Notes under the pieces: model-generated
Seen by the model: the letters and a program-made list of their open reading frames with translations, nothing else
The model's database searches: none
What the model was told of the DNA's origin: nothing
Part shown: piece after piece, positions 26,900 through 36,471 of the stretch
Layout of the letters: each line of letters begins with the position of its first letter
How positions within the stretch are numbered: position 1 is the stretch's first letter
NCBI RefSeq assembly: GCF_900492205.1
Contig: NZ_UEYQ01000008.1
Coordinates: 113,784 to 177,783, forward strand
DNA length: 64,000 bases
Direction: 5' to 3'
Source: Ciceribacter sp. T2.26MG-112.2
Lineage (GTDB): Bacteria > Pseudomonadota > Alphaproteobacteria > Rhizobiales > Rhizobiaceae
Position numbers and translations under genes: made by a program

Positions 26900-27529
26900 A
26901 TGGCTACGAAGAAGACCCCCAATATCGAAGACGACGCGCTGGCGATGCCTGGCAGCGATACCGATTTCGACCAGGCGATCGACGACCTGCGCGGCGTGCT
27001 GAAGAGCGATGCCGAAGGAACGCTGCCGGATCTCGGCGCCGATTTCGGCGGAATTGGTGACGACTTCGCCATGGGCGCCGGCAAGTCCGACCCGCTTTCC
27101 GCCTTCGAAAGCGATTTCGGCGGCGGGGCGCTCGACACCCCATCGGCCGATTTCGGCGGCGGCGACGCTTTTGCCGGCAGCGCCTTCGGCGATACGACCC
27201 TCGGCGACACTTCCTTCGGCGATACATCCTTCGGCGCGATGCCAAGCGCGCCTTCGGAGCCGGGCAGCGCGCTGAACGCCAATCTCGACCTGATCATGGA
27301 CATTCCGATCGATGTGCAGATCGTCCTCGGGTCGAGCCGCATGCAGGTTTCCGGTCTGATGAATCTCGAGGAGGGCGCCATCATCGCGCTCGACAAGAAG
27401 ATCGGCGAACCCGTCGAGATCATGGTGAACGGCCGGCGCATCGCGCGCGGCGAGATCACCGTGCTCGAGAACGACGATACGCGCTTCGGCGTCAAGCTGA
27501 TCGAAGTGATGGGTAGCAAAATGTCCTGA
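26900..27529 (+). CDS. fliN: Flagellar motor switch protein FliN
   Basis: A 209-residue C-ring protein. The C-terminal SpoA domain (about 128-209) contains [20 protein letters not shown] and [20 protein letters not shown]. The N-terminal 125 residues are a Gly/Asp/Phe-rich linker with short [17 protein letters not shown] repeats, longer than in enterobacteria but usual in rhizobia. The start at 26900 is preferred over an in-frame upstream codon because it follows a purine-rich region and gives the [12 protein letters not shown] terminus. Confidence 0.94.
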   Translation: MATKKTPNIEDDALAMPGSDTDFDQAIDDLRGVLKSDAEGTLPDLGADFGGIGDDFAMGAGKSDPLSAFESDFGGGALDTPSADFGGGDAFAGSAFGDTTLGDTSFGDTSFGAMPSAPSEPGSALNANLDLIMDIPIDVQIVLGSSRMQVSGLMNLEEGAIIALDKKIGEPVEIMVNGRRIARGEITVLENDDTRFGVKLIEVMGSKMS

Positions 27530-27558
27530 CCCGCTCCCGGGGCCAGAGAGGAAAGACC

Positions 27559-28596
27559 ATGATGGACTTTGACGATTTCGGCGGCCCCATGACGGGAAAA
27601 CCGCTGTCCCAGGCAGACAAGGCGGCCGCGGTGCTGCTGGCCATGGGCAAGGGCGTGGCCGGGAAGCTGCTGAAATATTTCACCCAGGCTGAACTGCAGA
27701 CGATCATCGCCTCGGCCCAGACGCTGCGGACCATTCCGCCGGACGAACTGCAAGACCTGGTCAACGAGTTCGAGGACCTGTTCACCGAAGGAACAGGCCT
27801 GATGGACAATGCCAAGGCTATCGAGAGCATTCTCGAAGAGGGCCTGACCCCGGAAGAGGTCGATGGCCTTCTCGGCCGCCGCACCGCGTTCCAGGCCTAT
27901 GAATCCTCGATCTGGGACCGCCTGCAGGATGCCGATCCGGATTTCATCGCCAAGTTCCTGATGCGCGAGCATCCGCAGACGGTCGCCTACATCCTGTCGA
28001 TGCTGCCATCGTCTTTCGGGGCCAAGGTGCTGCTGAAACTGCCGGAAAGCCGGCGCGCCGACATCATGAACCGAACCGTCAACCTGAAGGGTGTCAGCCC
28101 CAAGGCCGCCCAGATCATCGAGAACCGGGTCCACGACCTGATTGCCGAGATCGAGGCAGAGCGCAATTCGACGGGTTCGGCCAAGGTTGCCGAACTGATG
28201 AACGAGCTGGAGAAGCCAGACGTCGACACGCTGCTCAACTCGCTCGAGACGATCAGCAAGGCAGCGGTCGACAAGGTTCGCCCGAAGATCTTCCTGTTCG
28301 AGGATCTGCTGGCCATGCCGCAGCGCAGCCGCGTCATGCTGCTCAACGACATCTCCGGCGATATCCTGACGATGGCGCTGCGTGGCGCCTCTGCGGAAAT
28401 CAAGGAATGCGTGCTCTCGGCCATCAGCCCGCGCTCGCGCCGCATGATCGAATCGGACCTGCAGACCGGAACCACCGGCATCAATCCGCGCGAAATCGCG
28501 ATTGCCCGCCGTGCGGTGGCCCAGGAAGCCATCCGCCTCGCCAATGCCGGTCAGATCCAGCTCAAGGACACCGAAGGCGACCAGCAGGCCGCCTGA
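27559..28596 (+). CDS. fliG: Flagellar motor switch protein FliG
   Basis: A 345-residue rotor protein. The N-terminal domain begins LSQADKAAAVLLAMGKGVAG, the middle carries the EHPQTVAYILSMLP armadillo motif, and the C-terminal torque domain has FLFEDLLAMPQRSRVMLLND and SGDILTMALRGASAEIKECV. Fourth gene of the motA operon. A strong hairpin (28632-28662) lies 36 bases after the stop, so some transcripts probably end here before flhB. Confidence 0.97.
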   Translation: MMDFDDFGGPMTGKPLSQADKAAAVLLAMGKGVAGKLLKYFTQAELQTIIASAQTLRTIPPDELQDLVNEFEDLFTEGTGLMDNAKAIESILEEGLTPEEVDGLLGRRTAFQAYESSIWDRLQDADPDFIAKFLMREHPQTVAYILSMLPSSFGAKVLLKLPESRRADIMNRTVNLKGVSPKAAQIIENRVHDLIAEIEAERNSTGSAKVAELMNELEKPDVDTLLNSLETISKAAVDKVRPKIFLFEDLLAMPQRSRVMLLNDISGDILTMALRGASAEIKECVLSAISPRSRRMIESDLQTGTTGINPREIAIARRAVAQEAIRLANAGQIQLKDTEGDQQAA

Positions 28597-28631
28597 GGCC
28601 CGAGCGACTGTTGAAAACTGATGACTTGCAG

Positions 28632-28665
28632 CGCCCGCCGATTGTATGCCAATCGGCGGGCGTTT
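28632..28665 (+). terminator. Intrinsic terminator after fliG
   Basis: Perfect 13-bp stem (28632-28644 with 28650-28662) with a 5-base loop, followed by TTT. It separates motA-fliM-fliN-fliG from flhB. Confidence 0.75.
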
Positions 28666-28803
28666 AGCGTCATGGGGAAATCGGCGGGATTTCCGACAGC
28701 CGGCCCCGGTGTCGGTCAGACGACCTGAACCGGCGGCGAGCGCCCGGAAGTGGACAGCGGTGCGGCCATTCCGTCCGCATTCCTGACAGACGAGGCAAAA
28801 GGC

Positions 28804-29880
28804 GTGTCCGAGGACAAAGACAGCAAAACAGAAGACCCGACCGAGAAGAAAATGCGCGACGCGGCGGAGAAGGGTAACACCCCGATGTCGCGCGAGGTGC
28901 CGATCTTCGCCGGGGCGCTCGCCTTTTATCTTTACCTCGTGTTCTTCCTGCCCTCCGGCGTCACGCGCATTGGCGAATCATTGCGCGACCTGTTCGAGCA
29001 GCCCGACCAGTGGCGAATCGATACATCGACCGATGTCGTCTCGCTGTTCACCCATCTCGCCTGGGAAGCAAGCGCTCTGCTCCTTCCCGCCGTGGCCCTC
29101 ATCATGCTGTTCGGCGTCGCAGCGAGTGTCTTGCAGCACATGCCGAGCTTCGTGCTCGAGCGCATAAGGCCGCAAGCCTCGCGGGTCTCGCTGGCCAAGG
29201 GCTGGGAGCGGCTGTTCAGCGCCAACGGCCTGGTCGAGTTCGGCAAGTCGCTGTTCAAGATCGTCATCGTCTCGACGATCATGGTCTTCGCCCTGAAATC
29301 GGAATATTTCGGCACGCTGGACGCGATGTTCTCCGACCCGCAGGTGATCTTCGTCAAGTTCGCCGCGATCCTGAAGAAGATCATGATCGTCATCCTGCTG
29401 GCCACCTTCGTTCTCGCGGTGGTCGACTTCTTCTGGACGCGGCATCACTGGTACAGCCAGTTGCGCATGACCAAGCAGGAGATCAAGGACGAACACAAGC
29501 AGTCCCAGGGCGACCCGATCATCAAGGCCCGCCAGCGCTCGATCGCCCGCGACCGCGCCCGCCGCCGCATGATCGCAAACGTACCGCGTGCCACGCTGGT
29601 CATCACCAATCCGACCCATTACGCGGTGGCCCTGCGCTATGTGCGCGAGGAAAACGAGGCGCCGGTGGTGATCGCCAAGGGCCAGGACCTGGTGGCACTG
29701 AAGATTCGCGAACTCGCCCGCGAAAACAATATCCCCATTTTTGAGGACCCGCCGCTCGCCCGCTCCATGTTTGCGCAAGTCTCGGTGGATAGTGTCATCC
29801 CGTCGATATTTTACAAAGCCGTCGCGGAACTCGTCCATCGGGTTTACGCCGCGAAGGCGCAGAAGAGACGGGTGCGCTAA
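28804..29880 (+). CDS. flhB: Flagellar export protein FlhB
   Basis: A 358-residue export-gate protein that switches substrate class. It has a hydrophilic N-terminus ([20 protein letters not shown]), four transmembrane helices (about 30-215) and a cytoplasmic domain with the self-cleavage motif NPTH ([14 protein letters not shown]). The GTG start at 28804 is chosen because GAGG lies 8 bases upstream and the length then fits the family; a frame start at 28750 would add 18 residues. Last 12 residues are basic ([12 protein letters not shown]). Confidence 0.95.
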   Translation: MSEDKDSKTEDPTEKKMRDAAEKGNTPMSREVPIFAGALAFYLYLVFFLPSGVTRIGESLRDLFEQPDQWRIDTSTDVVSLFTHLAWEASALLLPAVALIMLFGVAASVLQHMPSFVLERIRPQASRVSLAKGWERLFSANGLVEFGKSLFKIVIVSTIMVFALKSEYFGTLDAMFSDPQVIFVKFAAILKKIMIVILLATFVLAVVDFFWTRHHWYSQLRMTKQEIKDEHKQSQGDPIIKARQRSIARDRARRRMIANVPRATLVITNPTHYAVALRYVREENEAPVVIAKGQDLVALKIRELARENNIPIFEDPPLARSMFAQVSVDSVIPSIFYKAVAELVHRVYAAKAQKRRVR

Positions 29881-29885
29881 CTGCG

Positions 29886-30326
29886 ATGAAAAAATGCCCC
29901 TACACCACCCAGCGTGAACGCATCGTGGCCGAGGCGATCAGCCCCGTGGCCACCGAATTGCGGCTGCTCGATGCGGCGGACCTGATTTCCCTTCTGCGCT
30001 TCGAGCTCTACGGGAACATCGCGGATCTCGTCTCCTCGGCGGCCGAGCTCTACTTCCACCCGGGAACCGTGAATTTCGGCGCGGGCGGCGAATATCGCCT
30101 CGAATGGGGCGGTGTTCCGGAGGTCGTTCTCGACCTCGAGATCAAGCCGAGGGATGTGACGATCTATGCCCAGCTCAAGCTCGCCGACGAGCATGCCGGG
30201 ATCGAGATCAACCACATCGCCTTCCAGCAGCCGTCGGGCGACCCCGACGAGAATACCCGCATGTTGGAACGCCGGCTCAGTGAGGCGCGCTTCGTCAAGT
30301 CGCGATCCGACGAGCTTTATTCCTGA
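29886..30326 (+). CDS. Conserved hypothetical protein downstream of flhB
   Basis: A 146-residue soluble protein without recognisable domain. It starts 5 bases after flhB stops, so it is cotranscribed. Sequence features: helical N-terminal third (RIVAEAISPVATELRLLDAA), a mixed middle, and a strand-rich C-terminal half (WGGVPEVVLDLEIKPRDVTI). No signal peptide. It sits between flhB and the visNR genes in a motility cluster, which suggests a motility-related role, but function is unknown. Confidence 0.7.
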   Translation: MKKCPYTTQRERIVAEAISPVATELRLLDAADLISLLRFELYGNIADLVSSAAELYFHPGTVNFGAGGEYRLEWGGVPEVVLDLEIKPRDVTIYAQLKLADEHAGIEINHIAFQQPSGDPDENTRMLERRLSEARFVKSRSDELYS

Positions 30327-30392
30327 ACCGGTGGCTGCGCCCAAAGCGCTTGCGGTTTCAGCACGGCGCGGCGACGCCCTATCGCAAAATGG

Positions 30393-31142
30393 TCAGATGA
30401 TGTAGCCGAGGCGGATCGCCTTGGCGATCGCCTGGATGCGGTTGACCGAATCGAGCTTCAGCGTGGCTGATCCGAGATAGGAATTCACCGTGTGCACCGA
30501 AAGCTTGAGATGGACGGCGATTTCATCGCTGATCCGGCCGTCGCCTGCCAATTGCAGGCAGGCGATCTCGCGCTCGCTCAGCGCTTCCGTCGGCATTGCC
30601 CGGCGCTCGTCGAGCTGCAGGATTTCCGTCATGATCTTGCAGCAGCGGCCGTGCACATCGAGGATCACCTCGCCGGGCAGGTCGACCGAACCGGTTGTCG
30701 GAAACATCACATAACCGTTGCCGACGGCCCCCAGACGCACCGGAAAGGCAATGCCCGAATAGGCCAGCACGCGCGGCTTGAGCTGCACGACGAAGGGCAC
30801 GAAGTCGGAGGCCTCGGCGAACCCGTCGCTTTCCTCGGCGCTCCACAGGACCGGCAGCAGCGATGTCTCGATGTGCCCGAGCAAGGTCTCCCCATAGGCG
30901 GCGATGAAGGGTTCGCTGCCCATCCCGTGGGCCGCCGGCCAGTTCTCGTATTCCGCCACCAGTCGGCGCTTCGAAAGCATGCCGGAACCGGTCACGCGCA
31001 GCACGGCAAATCCACGCGCATGCAGGGCGCGCTGTAGCGAGACAAGCTTGGGGAAGATGTCCGAGCGGGACGTCACCTGACGGGAGGTCGAGGCCTTGAG
31101 GTCCTCCCGTACGGTTTCGAACGGCCCTTCCGGATATGCCAT
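30393..31142 (-). CDS. visR: LuxR-type motility master regulator VisR
   Basis: A 249-residue LuxR-family regulator. The C-terminal HTH is clear (LSEREIACLQLAGDGRISDE, then IAVHLKLSVHTVNSYLGSA, about 185-240). The N-terminal ligand-binding-like domain covers about 20-165. In Sinorhizobium, VisN and VisR act as a heterodimer at the top of the flagellar cascade and drive rem. The start at 31142 (MAYPEGPFET) was preferred over an upstream in-frame codon. visR follows visN by 19 bases on the same strand. Confidence 0.92.
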   Translation of the reverse strand: MAYPEGPFETVREDLKASTSRQVTSRSDIFPKLVSLQRALHARGFAVLRVTGSGMLSKRRLVAEYENWPAAHGMGSEPFIAAYGETLLGHIETSLLPVLWSAEESDGFAEASDFVPFVVQLKPRVLAYSGIAFPVRLGAVGNGYVMFPTTGSVDLPGEVILDVHGRCCKIMTEILQLDERRAMPTEALSEREIACLQLAGDGRISDEIAVHLKLSVHTVNSYLGSATLKLDSVNRIQAIAKAIRLGYII

Positions 31143-31161
31143 GCCTGCGCTTTCCTTCTTG

Positions 31162-31908
31162 CTAAACGAGATTGTTTCGGACCGCATAGGCGATCGCTTC
31201 GGAGCGCGTCTTCGTCGCCGTCTTGCGCATGACGCTGGTGATGTAGTTGTTGATGGTGTTCTTCGAAATGCCGAGGATGGTTGCGATCTCGTCGCTGGTC
31301 TTGCCCTCGGCGATCCAGAACAGGCATTCCAGTTCCCGTTCGGTCAGCTCGAAATCGCGATCGCTCTTCTGCGCCTTGCGGGTCGACAGGCTGACGCAAT
31401 AGCCGGCGAGCAGTCCGACCTCGCGCAGCAGTTCCGGCGACAGGACGAAATTCTCCTCGAACAGCAGCATCAGGGCGAAGCGGGTGCGGCCGACGCTCAC
31501 GGTCAGCGAGACATATTGCCGGCTGATGCCCGGCGGCACGCCGGCGTCGTCAGGGAGCAGGTCGAACTTCGGCTGCACCACGGAGAGACACTTCTCGAGC
31601 TCGGTCGAACGCGAATAGTTGGCGGTGATTTCGCTCTCCAGCCGGCGCACCAGATCGAAGGGCCAGTTGGACGAGACGACGAAGTCCAGGCCGTGCTCCT
31701 GGACCAGGTCGTAGCGCGCCAGGAAATAGTGCGAGGCGCCCACGTAATCGCTCAGCACCGCAAGGCTTGCGCTCATGTGCTCGGCCTGGGAAGCGATCGC
31801 CAGCTTGCGGATCAACTGGTCCCGTGACGAAAGCCGCGGCGCGGGATCGGCCACCGACGCAGGCGCCCTTCCACTCGCGGCCGTTGCATCGGCTAGCTCC
31901 GCATTCAT
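31162..31908 (-). CDS. visN: LuxR-type motility master regulator VisN
   Basis: A 248-residue LuxR-family regulator, partner of VisR. The C-terminal HTH contains LTERELECLFWIAEGKTSDE and IATILGISKNTINNYITSVM. The N-terminal domain (about 30-165) is of the autoinducer-binding type but of unknown ligand. It is the first gene of the visN-visR pair; its promoter must lie in 31909-32180, where no consensus element is apparent. Confidence 0.93.
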   Translation of the reverse strand: MNAELADATAASGRAPASVADPAPRLSSRDQLIRKLAIASQAEHMSASLAVLSDYVGASHYFLARYDLVQEHGLDFVVSSNWPFDLVRRLESEITANYSRSTELEKCLSVVQPKFDLLPDDAGVPPGISRQYVSLTVSVGRTRFALMLLFEENFVLSPELLREVGLLAGYCVSLSTRKAQKSDRDFELTERELECLFWIAEGKTSDEIATILGISKNTINNYITSVMRKTATKTRSEAIAYAVRNNLV

Positions 31909-32181
31909 TCTGTTGCCCCCTCAAGGACGAAACTCTGATCGCGATGGTATCGCGCCAATCATCCGGGATACCGCCCTGCCCCGAATGCCGCTTCGCTCGT
32001 TCTTGTCAGCTAACGAATCATAGCCATCCTAGAAGATAAAGAGCCAAAGATCACAGTCTCGAATCGATATGTCCCCAACTTGCCGATTTTGGCGCATTCA
32101 TGGCAAGGGTGCCACGAAGACCTGTCGCGGGGGACGGCTTACCTGCCGTGCCAGGCCGGACAGGCGGCGGACCGCGCAAAC
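31909..32181. other. Non-coding region upstream of visN
   Basis: Region between the visN start and the terminator of the che-fliF operon. It shows no gene, CtrA-like box or EcfG promoter. It must contain the visNR promoter, which cannot be pinpointed by eye. Confidence 0.5.
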
Positions 32182-32210
32182 GAAAACCGCGCCGGGCTTG
32201 CCGACGCGGT
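32182..32210 (-). terminator. Intrinsic terminator after fliF
   Basis: 10-bp stem (32186-32195 with 32201-32210, one wobble), 5-base loop, followed on the minus strand by TTTT. It lies 22 bases past the fliF stop and ends the long icpA-fliF operon. Confidence 0.75.
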
Positions 32211-32232
32211 CGTGTTGATAATCGGAATTTCG

Positions 32233-33918
32233 TCAGGCCGCCTTGTCGATGGCCCATTTGCGCAGGATCTTGGCGGCACGCTCTTCCGAGATCTCCACCA
32301 TGCGCGACAGGCGGCGCTCCGGCCCTTCCTTGACCCGGCGGTTGAAGCCGCCGTTGGCATCGTCGCCCATGGTCAGGAGGTCGTCGGTGCTGTCGAAGCC
32401 GAAGTCGGCGCCGAAGCCCTCCATCAGCGAGCCGCCTGCGGGGCCAGCGAGCGCCGGTGAGAAGTCCGGCAGTTCCAGACCGGCGGCCTCTTCCACGCCG
32501 CCGGCGATGGCGGCAGATCCGCCACCGGCAGCGCGAACCATCGGACGGATGCCCATCCAGACGATCAGGAAGGCGACGGCGACGAAGGCAAGCGAATTGA
32601 TGATGCCGCCGAGATTGCGGTTCAGGGTTTCCATCAGGCCCGGACCGGAGGCGGATTCCTGAAGCAACTGGTTCTCGAGGAAGTCCATGGCCGTCAGGGT
32701 CACCAGGTCGCCACGATCGGTGTCGAGGCCGGCGGCAGTGGTGACGATCTTCTGCATCTCGGCAAGATAGGCATCGATCTTGGCCTGGTCGACCGGTTCG
32801 CCGACCATGGTGGCAATGCGACCCTTGTTGACGACGACGGCAACCGAGATTTTCTCGACGGTGTAGCTGTTCTTCACAGTCGCGACCGTCTTGCTGTTGA
32901 TCTCGTAATTGGTCTGTTCTTCCTTCTTGTCCTGCTCGTCGGAGGACTGCGGTCCGGCGGTGGCGCCCTCGACGTCGCCCTGCGGAATGTTCTGCTCGAC
33001 GGTCGCGGCATTGTCGGCCTGCTTGCTCTGCGAGCGCAGGTTTTCCTTGGTGACACGAACCGAACGCTCAACCCGCGATTCCGGATCGTAGATGGTTTCC
33101 TGGATCTGCTGTGTGTCGGTATTGAGCTGGGCCGTGACCGACGAGCGGAAATTGTCCATGCCGAGGAACGGCGCGAGCGCCTTGTCGATGTTGGATTCGA
33201 TCTCCTGCTGCACCGATTGAACCACGCCCAGCGAACGGTTCGCAGCGCCGCCGCTCTCGTCGCCGGAAGCCAGGAGCTGGCCGGTCGAATCGAGGATGGT
33301 GACATCCTCTACGTCGAGGCCGGGAACCGAGGAGGCGACCAGGTGGCGGATCGACGCGGCCGACTTGCGGCCGGTCTCGGTCGAGGCGCGCACCATGACG
33401 GAGGCCGTCGGCTTCTGGTCGCCGCGGCGGAAGTTGCCGACATCGGGCATGACGATATGGACGCGCGCGGCGGCGATGCCGCTGATCTGCTGGATGGTAC
33501 GGGCGACTTCCCCTTCAAGGGCGCGGACCCTCGTCACTTCCTGCATGAAGGAGGTGAGGCCGAGTGAACCGACATTGTCGAACAGTTCGTAGCCGGCATT
33601 GGCGCTGTTGGGCAGCCCGCGTTCGGCAAGAAGCAGGCGCGCCTTGCCGGTCATGCCGACCGGCACCTGGAGGCTCTTGCCGTCGGCTCCGACTTCGAAA
33701 TCGATGCCGGCCTCGGCAAGGGCGATGCTGACCTGATTGAGATCCGAGGTTTCGAGTCCGACATAGAGGGATTCGTAGGCCGGCTTGTTGACGAATATCG
33801 CGGCCGCGATGATGAGAGCGAAAGAAACGACGCCGACACCGGCCATTGCCAGGAGCCGGGCCTGCCCCAGCGACGCCAAGTTCTTAAAGACTTGAAGCAA
33901 TTGATTTAACAGATTCAT
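32233..33918 (-). CDS. fliF: Flagellar MS-ring protein FliF
   Basis: A 561-residue MS-ring subunit. Transmembrane helices are near the N-terminus (about 22-42, LLAMAGVGVVSFALIIAAAI) and near residue 450 (IINSLAFVAVAFLIVWMGIR). The periplasmic ring domains lie between (FEVGADGKSLQVPVGMTGKA; VRALEGEVARTIQQISGIAA), with the cytoplasmic FliG-binding tail at the end. The ATG at 33918 (MNLLNQLLQVFKNL) matches family starts; a GTG six codons upstream is possible. Last gene of the che operon. Confidence 0.95.
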   Translation of the reverse strand: MNLLNQLLQVFKNLASLGQARLLAMAGVGVVSFALIIAAAIFVNKPAYESLYVGLETSDLNQVSIALAEAGIDFEVGADGKSLQVPVGMTGKARLLLAERGLPNSANAGYELFDNVGSLGLTSFMQEVTRVRALEGEVARTIQQISGIAAARVHIVMPDVGNFRRGDQKPTASVMVRASTETGRKSAASIRHLVASSVPGLDVEDVTILDSTGQLLASGDESGGAANRSLGVVQSVQQEIESNIDKALAPFLGMDNFRSSVTAQLNTDTQQIQETIYDPESRVERSVRVTKENLRSQSKQADNAATVEQNIPQGDVEGATAGPQSSDEQDKKEEQTNYEINSKTVATVKNSYTVEKISVAVVVNKGRIATMVGEPVDQAKIDAYLAEMQKIVTTAAGLDTDRGDLVTLTAMDFLENQLLQESASGPGLMETLNRNLGGIINSLAFVAVAFLIVWMGIRPMVRAAGGGSAAIAGGVEEAAGLELPDFSPALAGPAGGSLMEGFGADFGFDSTDDLLTMGDDANGGFNRRVKEGPERRLSRMVEISEERAAKILRKWAIDKAA

Positions 33919-34079
33919 TCTGTCTCGCACCATCACAAGAAGGGTCTTGGGGCTTTTGCCCTTGGCGCGACACTAGAAATCGAAACTTGTGCGAGCGTTT
34001 CGTGGCGGGAGAATTGCCGGCTTCATTGCGGCAATTCGTCCCGACCCGCTCCGATACCCCCTACAAGAGGCGGCCTTGA

Positions 34080-34469
34080 TCAGAAGAAGTCGAAATCCCC
34101 TGCAGCCTTGCTGAGCGGCTGCGAATGACCGTGACGCAGGCCGGCGCCCAGAGCCTTCTGCATCTCGGCGAGCTTGACCAGGCTCAGCGCCGTGCTCATG
34201 TCGACCATCCAGTCCGAGGGGATCGAACCGGTGATCGTGTCAATGAATTCGGCCAGGCCGCGGGTCTTCTGGACCGCAAGGTCGATGCCCTGCAGCACCT
34301 TGATGCTGTCCGGATGCTCCAGCACCTTGGAGCCGCCGAGCTCCAGGAGCTGCGGCTCGATACGTTCGATCAGGTAGGCGACATCGTGCAGTTCCGACAC
34401 GACGCGCATCATGATTTCCGGCAATGCCTCTTCCACGTCGGCCGTCCCCAGTTTGTTTTCGTTTGGCAT
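34080..34469 (-). CDS. cheT: Chemotaxis protein CheT (putative CheY phosphatase)
   Basis: A 129-residue helical protein between cheD and fliF, the position of cheT (orf10) in S. meliloti. It contains a DxxxQ motif (Asp63 and Gln67 in GIDLAVQKTR), the catalytic pattern of CheZ-type CheY-P phosphatases. A second helix with STALSLVKLAEMQKALGAGL follows, and the C-terminus is DFDFF. S. meliloti CheT has been reported to act in signal termination. The assignment rests on position, size and the motif; no close sequence comparison was possible. Confidence 0.8.
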   Translation of the reverse strand: MPNENKLGTADVEEALPEIMMRVVSELHDVAYLIERIEPQLLELGGSKVLEHPDSIKVLQGIDLAVQKTRGLAEFIDTITGSIPSDWMVDMSTALSLVKLAEMQKALGAGLRHGHSQPLSKAAGDFDFF

Positions 34470-34483
34470 CCGGATTCCAGTTT

Positions 34484-35038
34484 TTAAAAGAATTCGATTG
34501 AGCTCTCGACGGGCTTCGAGACAGGAACGGGACGCTGCTCCAGCGCCACGGTCTTCTGGGTCTCGGCCCCCGTCAGCGGATACTGCCTTGCCCGGCCGCT
34601 GACCGGCCAGAATTCCAGTTTGCGACCGTGCTCTCCGCCCGTAGAGGAGCCGACCACCTTGATGCCTTCGTCACGCAGGAACTGCATGGCAAAGGCCGCA
34701 TTCTGCTCGCCGACATTGGAAAACGTAGCGATCGTCTTGGCGCCGCCGAACACCTTGGCCTCCAGCCGGTCGCGGCGTGCGCCCTGCTTCAGCAGACCAT
34801 TGATCAGCAGTTCCATCAGATGGACGCCGTAGCGGGTCGCATCCCCGCCTCCGGAGCCGGGATTGGCCGAACCGGGCAGCAGGAAGTGATTCATCCCGCC
34901 GACACCCGTCACCGGATCCCGCAAACAGGCAGCCACGCACGAACCCAGGATGGTGGACAAGACAACGTGAGGATCGTTGACGACCTTGAACTCCCCCTGG
35001 ATGATATGGACGCGCCTAGCTGCACTGTCGTCTATCAT
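34484..35038 (-). CDS. cheD: Chemoreceptor glutamine deamidase CheD
   Basis: A 184-residue deamidase acting on chemoreceptor Gln residues. The catalytic Cys is in [20 protein letters not shown], with His in [10 protein letters not shown] and Thr in the downstream [15 protein letters not shown] region. The C-terminal 35 residues are an extension rich in Pro/Val. The start at 35038 overlaps the cheY2 stop (ATGA); the longer frame up to 35494 reads through cheY2 out of frame and is not coding. Confidence 0.95.
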   Translation of the reverse strand: MIDDSAARRVHIIQGEFKVVNDPHVVLSTILGSCVAACLRDPVTGVGGMNHFLLPGSANPGSGGGDATRYGVHLMELLINGLLKQGARRDRLEAKVFGGAKTIATFSNVGEQNAAFAMQFLRDEGIKVVGSSTGGEHGRKLEFWPVSGRARQYPLTGAETQKTVALEQRPVPVSKPVESSIEFF

Positions 35039-35424
35039 TTCAGCGCTCCGAATACCGCCTCGATGGCAGCCTTCATCTTTTCGATGGTAAAGGGCTTGGC
35101 GAGAACGTTGTTCGCGCCGAGCTGGGCGGCCTTCTGCACCAGCGCACGGTCGCCCTGGGCCGTCAGGATGATGAAGGCCGCCTTCTTGGTGTTCGGATTG
35201 GTGCGAACATGCTGGAGGAAGACCAGGCCGTCCATCTTCGGCATGTTGAAGTCGGAGATGACCAGATGATGGGGCTGCTGCTCCATGATCTTCATACCCT
35301 GCTCCCCGTCGCCGGCGGCAGTGATCTGCTTGAAGCCGAGCTGGGTCAGGGCGTCGCTCAGAAGCAGACGACTGGTGACCTGATCGTCGACGATCAGAAC
35401 TTTGATTTTTTCGGCAAGAGACAT
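35035..35424 (-). CDS. cheY2: Chemotaxis response regulator CheY2
   Basis: A 129-residue single-domain receiver. Acidic pocket D13/D14, phosphoacceptor Asp58 ([12 protein letters not shown]), Thr and Lys (ILTAQGD; VLAKPF) are all present. In S. meliloti the second CheY is the main motor-binding regulator while CheY1 acts as a phosphate sink; position before cheD matches CheY2. Directly abuts cheB (no gap) and overlaps cheD by 4 bases. Confidence 0.95.
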   Translation of the reverse strand: MSLAEKIKVLIVDDQVTSRLLLSDALTQLGFKQITAAGDGEQGMKIMEQQPHHLVISDFNMPKMDGLVFLQHVRTNPNTKKAAFIILTAQGDRALVQKAAQLGANNVLAKPFTIEKMKAAIEAVFGALK

Positions 35425-36471
35425 TTATTCGATACCTTCTTTTCGGGCGGCAGTAAGTTTGAGGATTTCCTCGCCAATGGAACCAAGCGGCCATTGCTGT
35501 TCGACGGCGCCTAATTCATGGGCGACGCGGGGCATCCCATAGACAACGCAGGTCTTCTCGTTCTGTCCGATGGTGCGCGCACCGGCGTGGCGCATCTTCA
35601 GCAGTCCGGAAGCCCCGTCGCGGCCCATGCCGGTCAGGATGACCCCCACAGCATTTCGTCCCGCCAGTTCCGCAACGGAATCGAACAGCACGTCCACCGA
35701 AGGACGGTGCCCGTTCACCGGCGGTCGATCGACCAGCCGGCAGCTCGGTGCGTGGGCATTGACCACCTGCAGATGGCGGTCGCCGCCCGGGGCGAGATAG
35801 ATCTTGCCGATTTCAAGTCTGGCTCCATCGGTCGCCTCCTCCACGACCGGGGCGCAGAGACGATTAAGCCGTTCTGCGAAACTTTTGGTAAACGTCGGCG
35901 GCATGTGCTGCGTAATCACCGTCGGCGGGCAATTGCGCGGAAACTTCTGCAGGACGGTGATCAGCGCCTCGACGCCGCCGGTGGACGAACCAATGGCGAC
36001 GATCTTGCGGCCGACCCGGAAATCGTTGGCCGGAGTATTCGCCGGCGGGGCAGCCTTCGGCGCTGTCTGATAGCGATGCTGCGAGCGCGCCGCGGCCTTG
36101 ACCTTCTCCGCCAGATCGCCGAACGGCCGGGCATCGCCCGGCGCCGGCTTCCCGACGCAGTCGAAGGCGCCGATCTCCAGCGCGGCAAGGGTCGCCTCGG
36201 CGCCGCGATGGGTCATGGTCGAGACCATGATGACCGGCATGGGCCGCAACTTCATGATCTTGTCGAGGAATTCCAGCCCGTTCATGTTCGGCATCTCGAT
36301 GTCGAGGGTGACGACATCGGGATTGAGCTGCTTGATGGCGGCACGCGCCTCCATCGCATCGCCGGCCTGGCCGACGACGCTGACTTCGGGATCGGAATTG
36401 AGCACCGCCGAGATGAGCCCGCGCATGGTCGGGCTGTCATCGACGACGAGGACGCGGGCGGGACCGCTCAT
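35425..36471 (-). CDS. cheB: Chemotaxis glutamate methylesterase CheB
   Basis: A 348-residue receptor methylesterase/deamidase. The receiver domain has D11/D12 and Asp57 ([15 protein letters not shown]). The C-terminal catalytic domain has the Ser site [10 protein letters not shown], His in [13 protein letters not shown], and Asp in [15 protein letters not shown]. The start at 36471 overlaps the cheR stop (ATGA); the upstream frame extension to 36699 is cheR out of frame. Together with CheR it sets receptor methylation. Confidence 0.97.
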   Translation of the reverse strand: MSGPARVLVVDDSPTMRGLISAVLNSDPEVSVVGQAGDAMEARAAIKQLNPDVVTLDIEMPNMNGLEFLDKIMKLRPMPVIMVSTMTHRGAEATLAALEIGAFDCVGKPAPGDARPFGDLAEKVKAAARSQHRYQTAPKAAPPANTPANDFRVGRKIVAIGSSTGGVEALITVLQKFPRNCPPTVITQHMPPTFTKSFAERLNRLCAPVVEEATDGARLEIGKIYLAPGGDRHLQVVNAHAPSCRLVDRPPVNGHRPSVDVLFDSVAELAGRNAVGVILTGMGRDGASGLLKMRHAGARTIGQNEKTCVVYGMPRVAHELGAVEQQWPLGSIGEEILKLTAARKEGIE

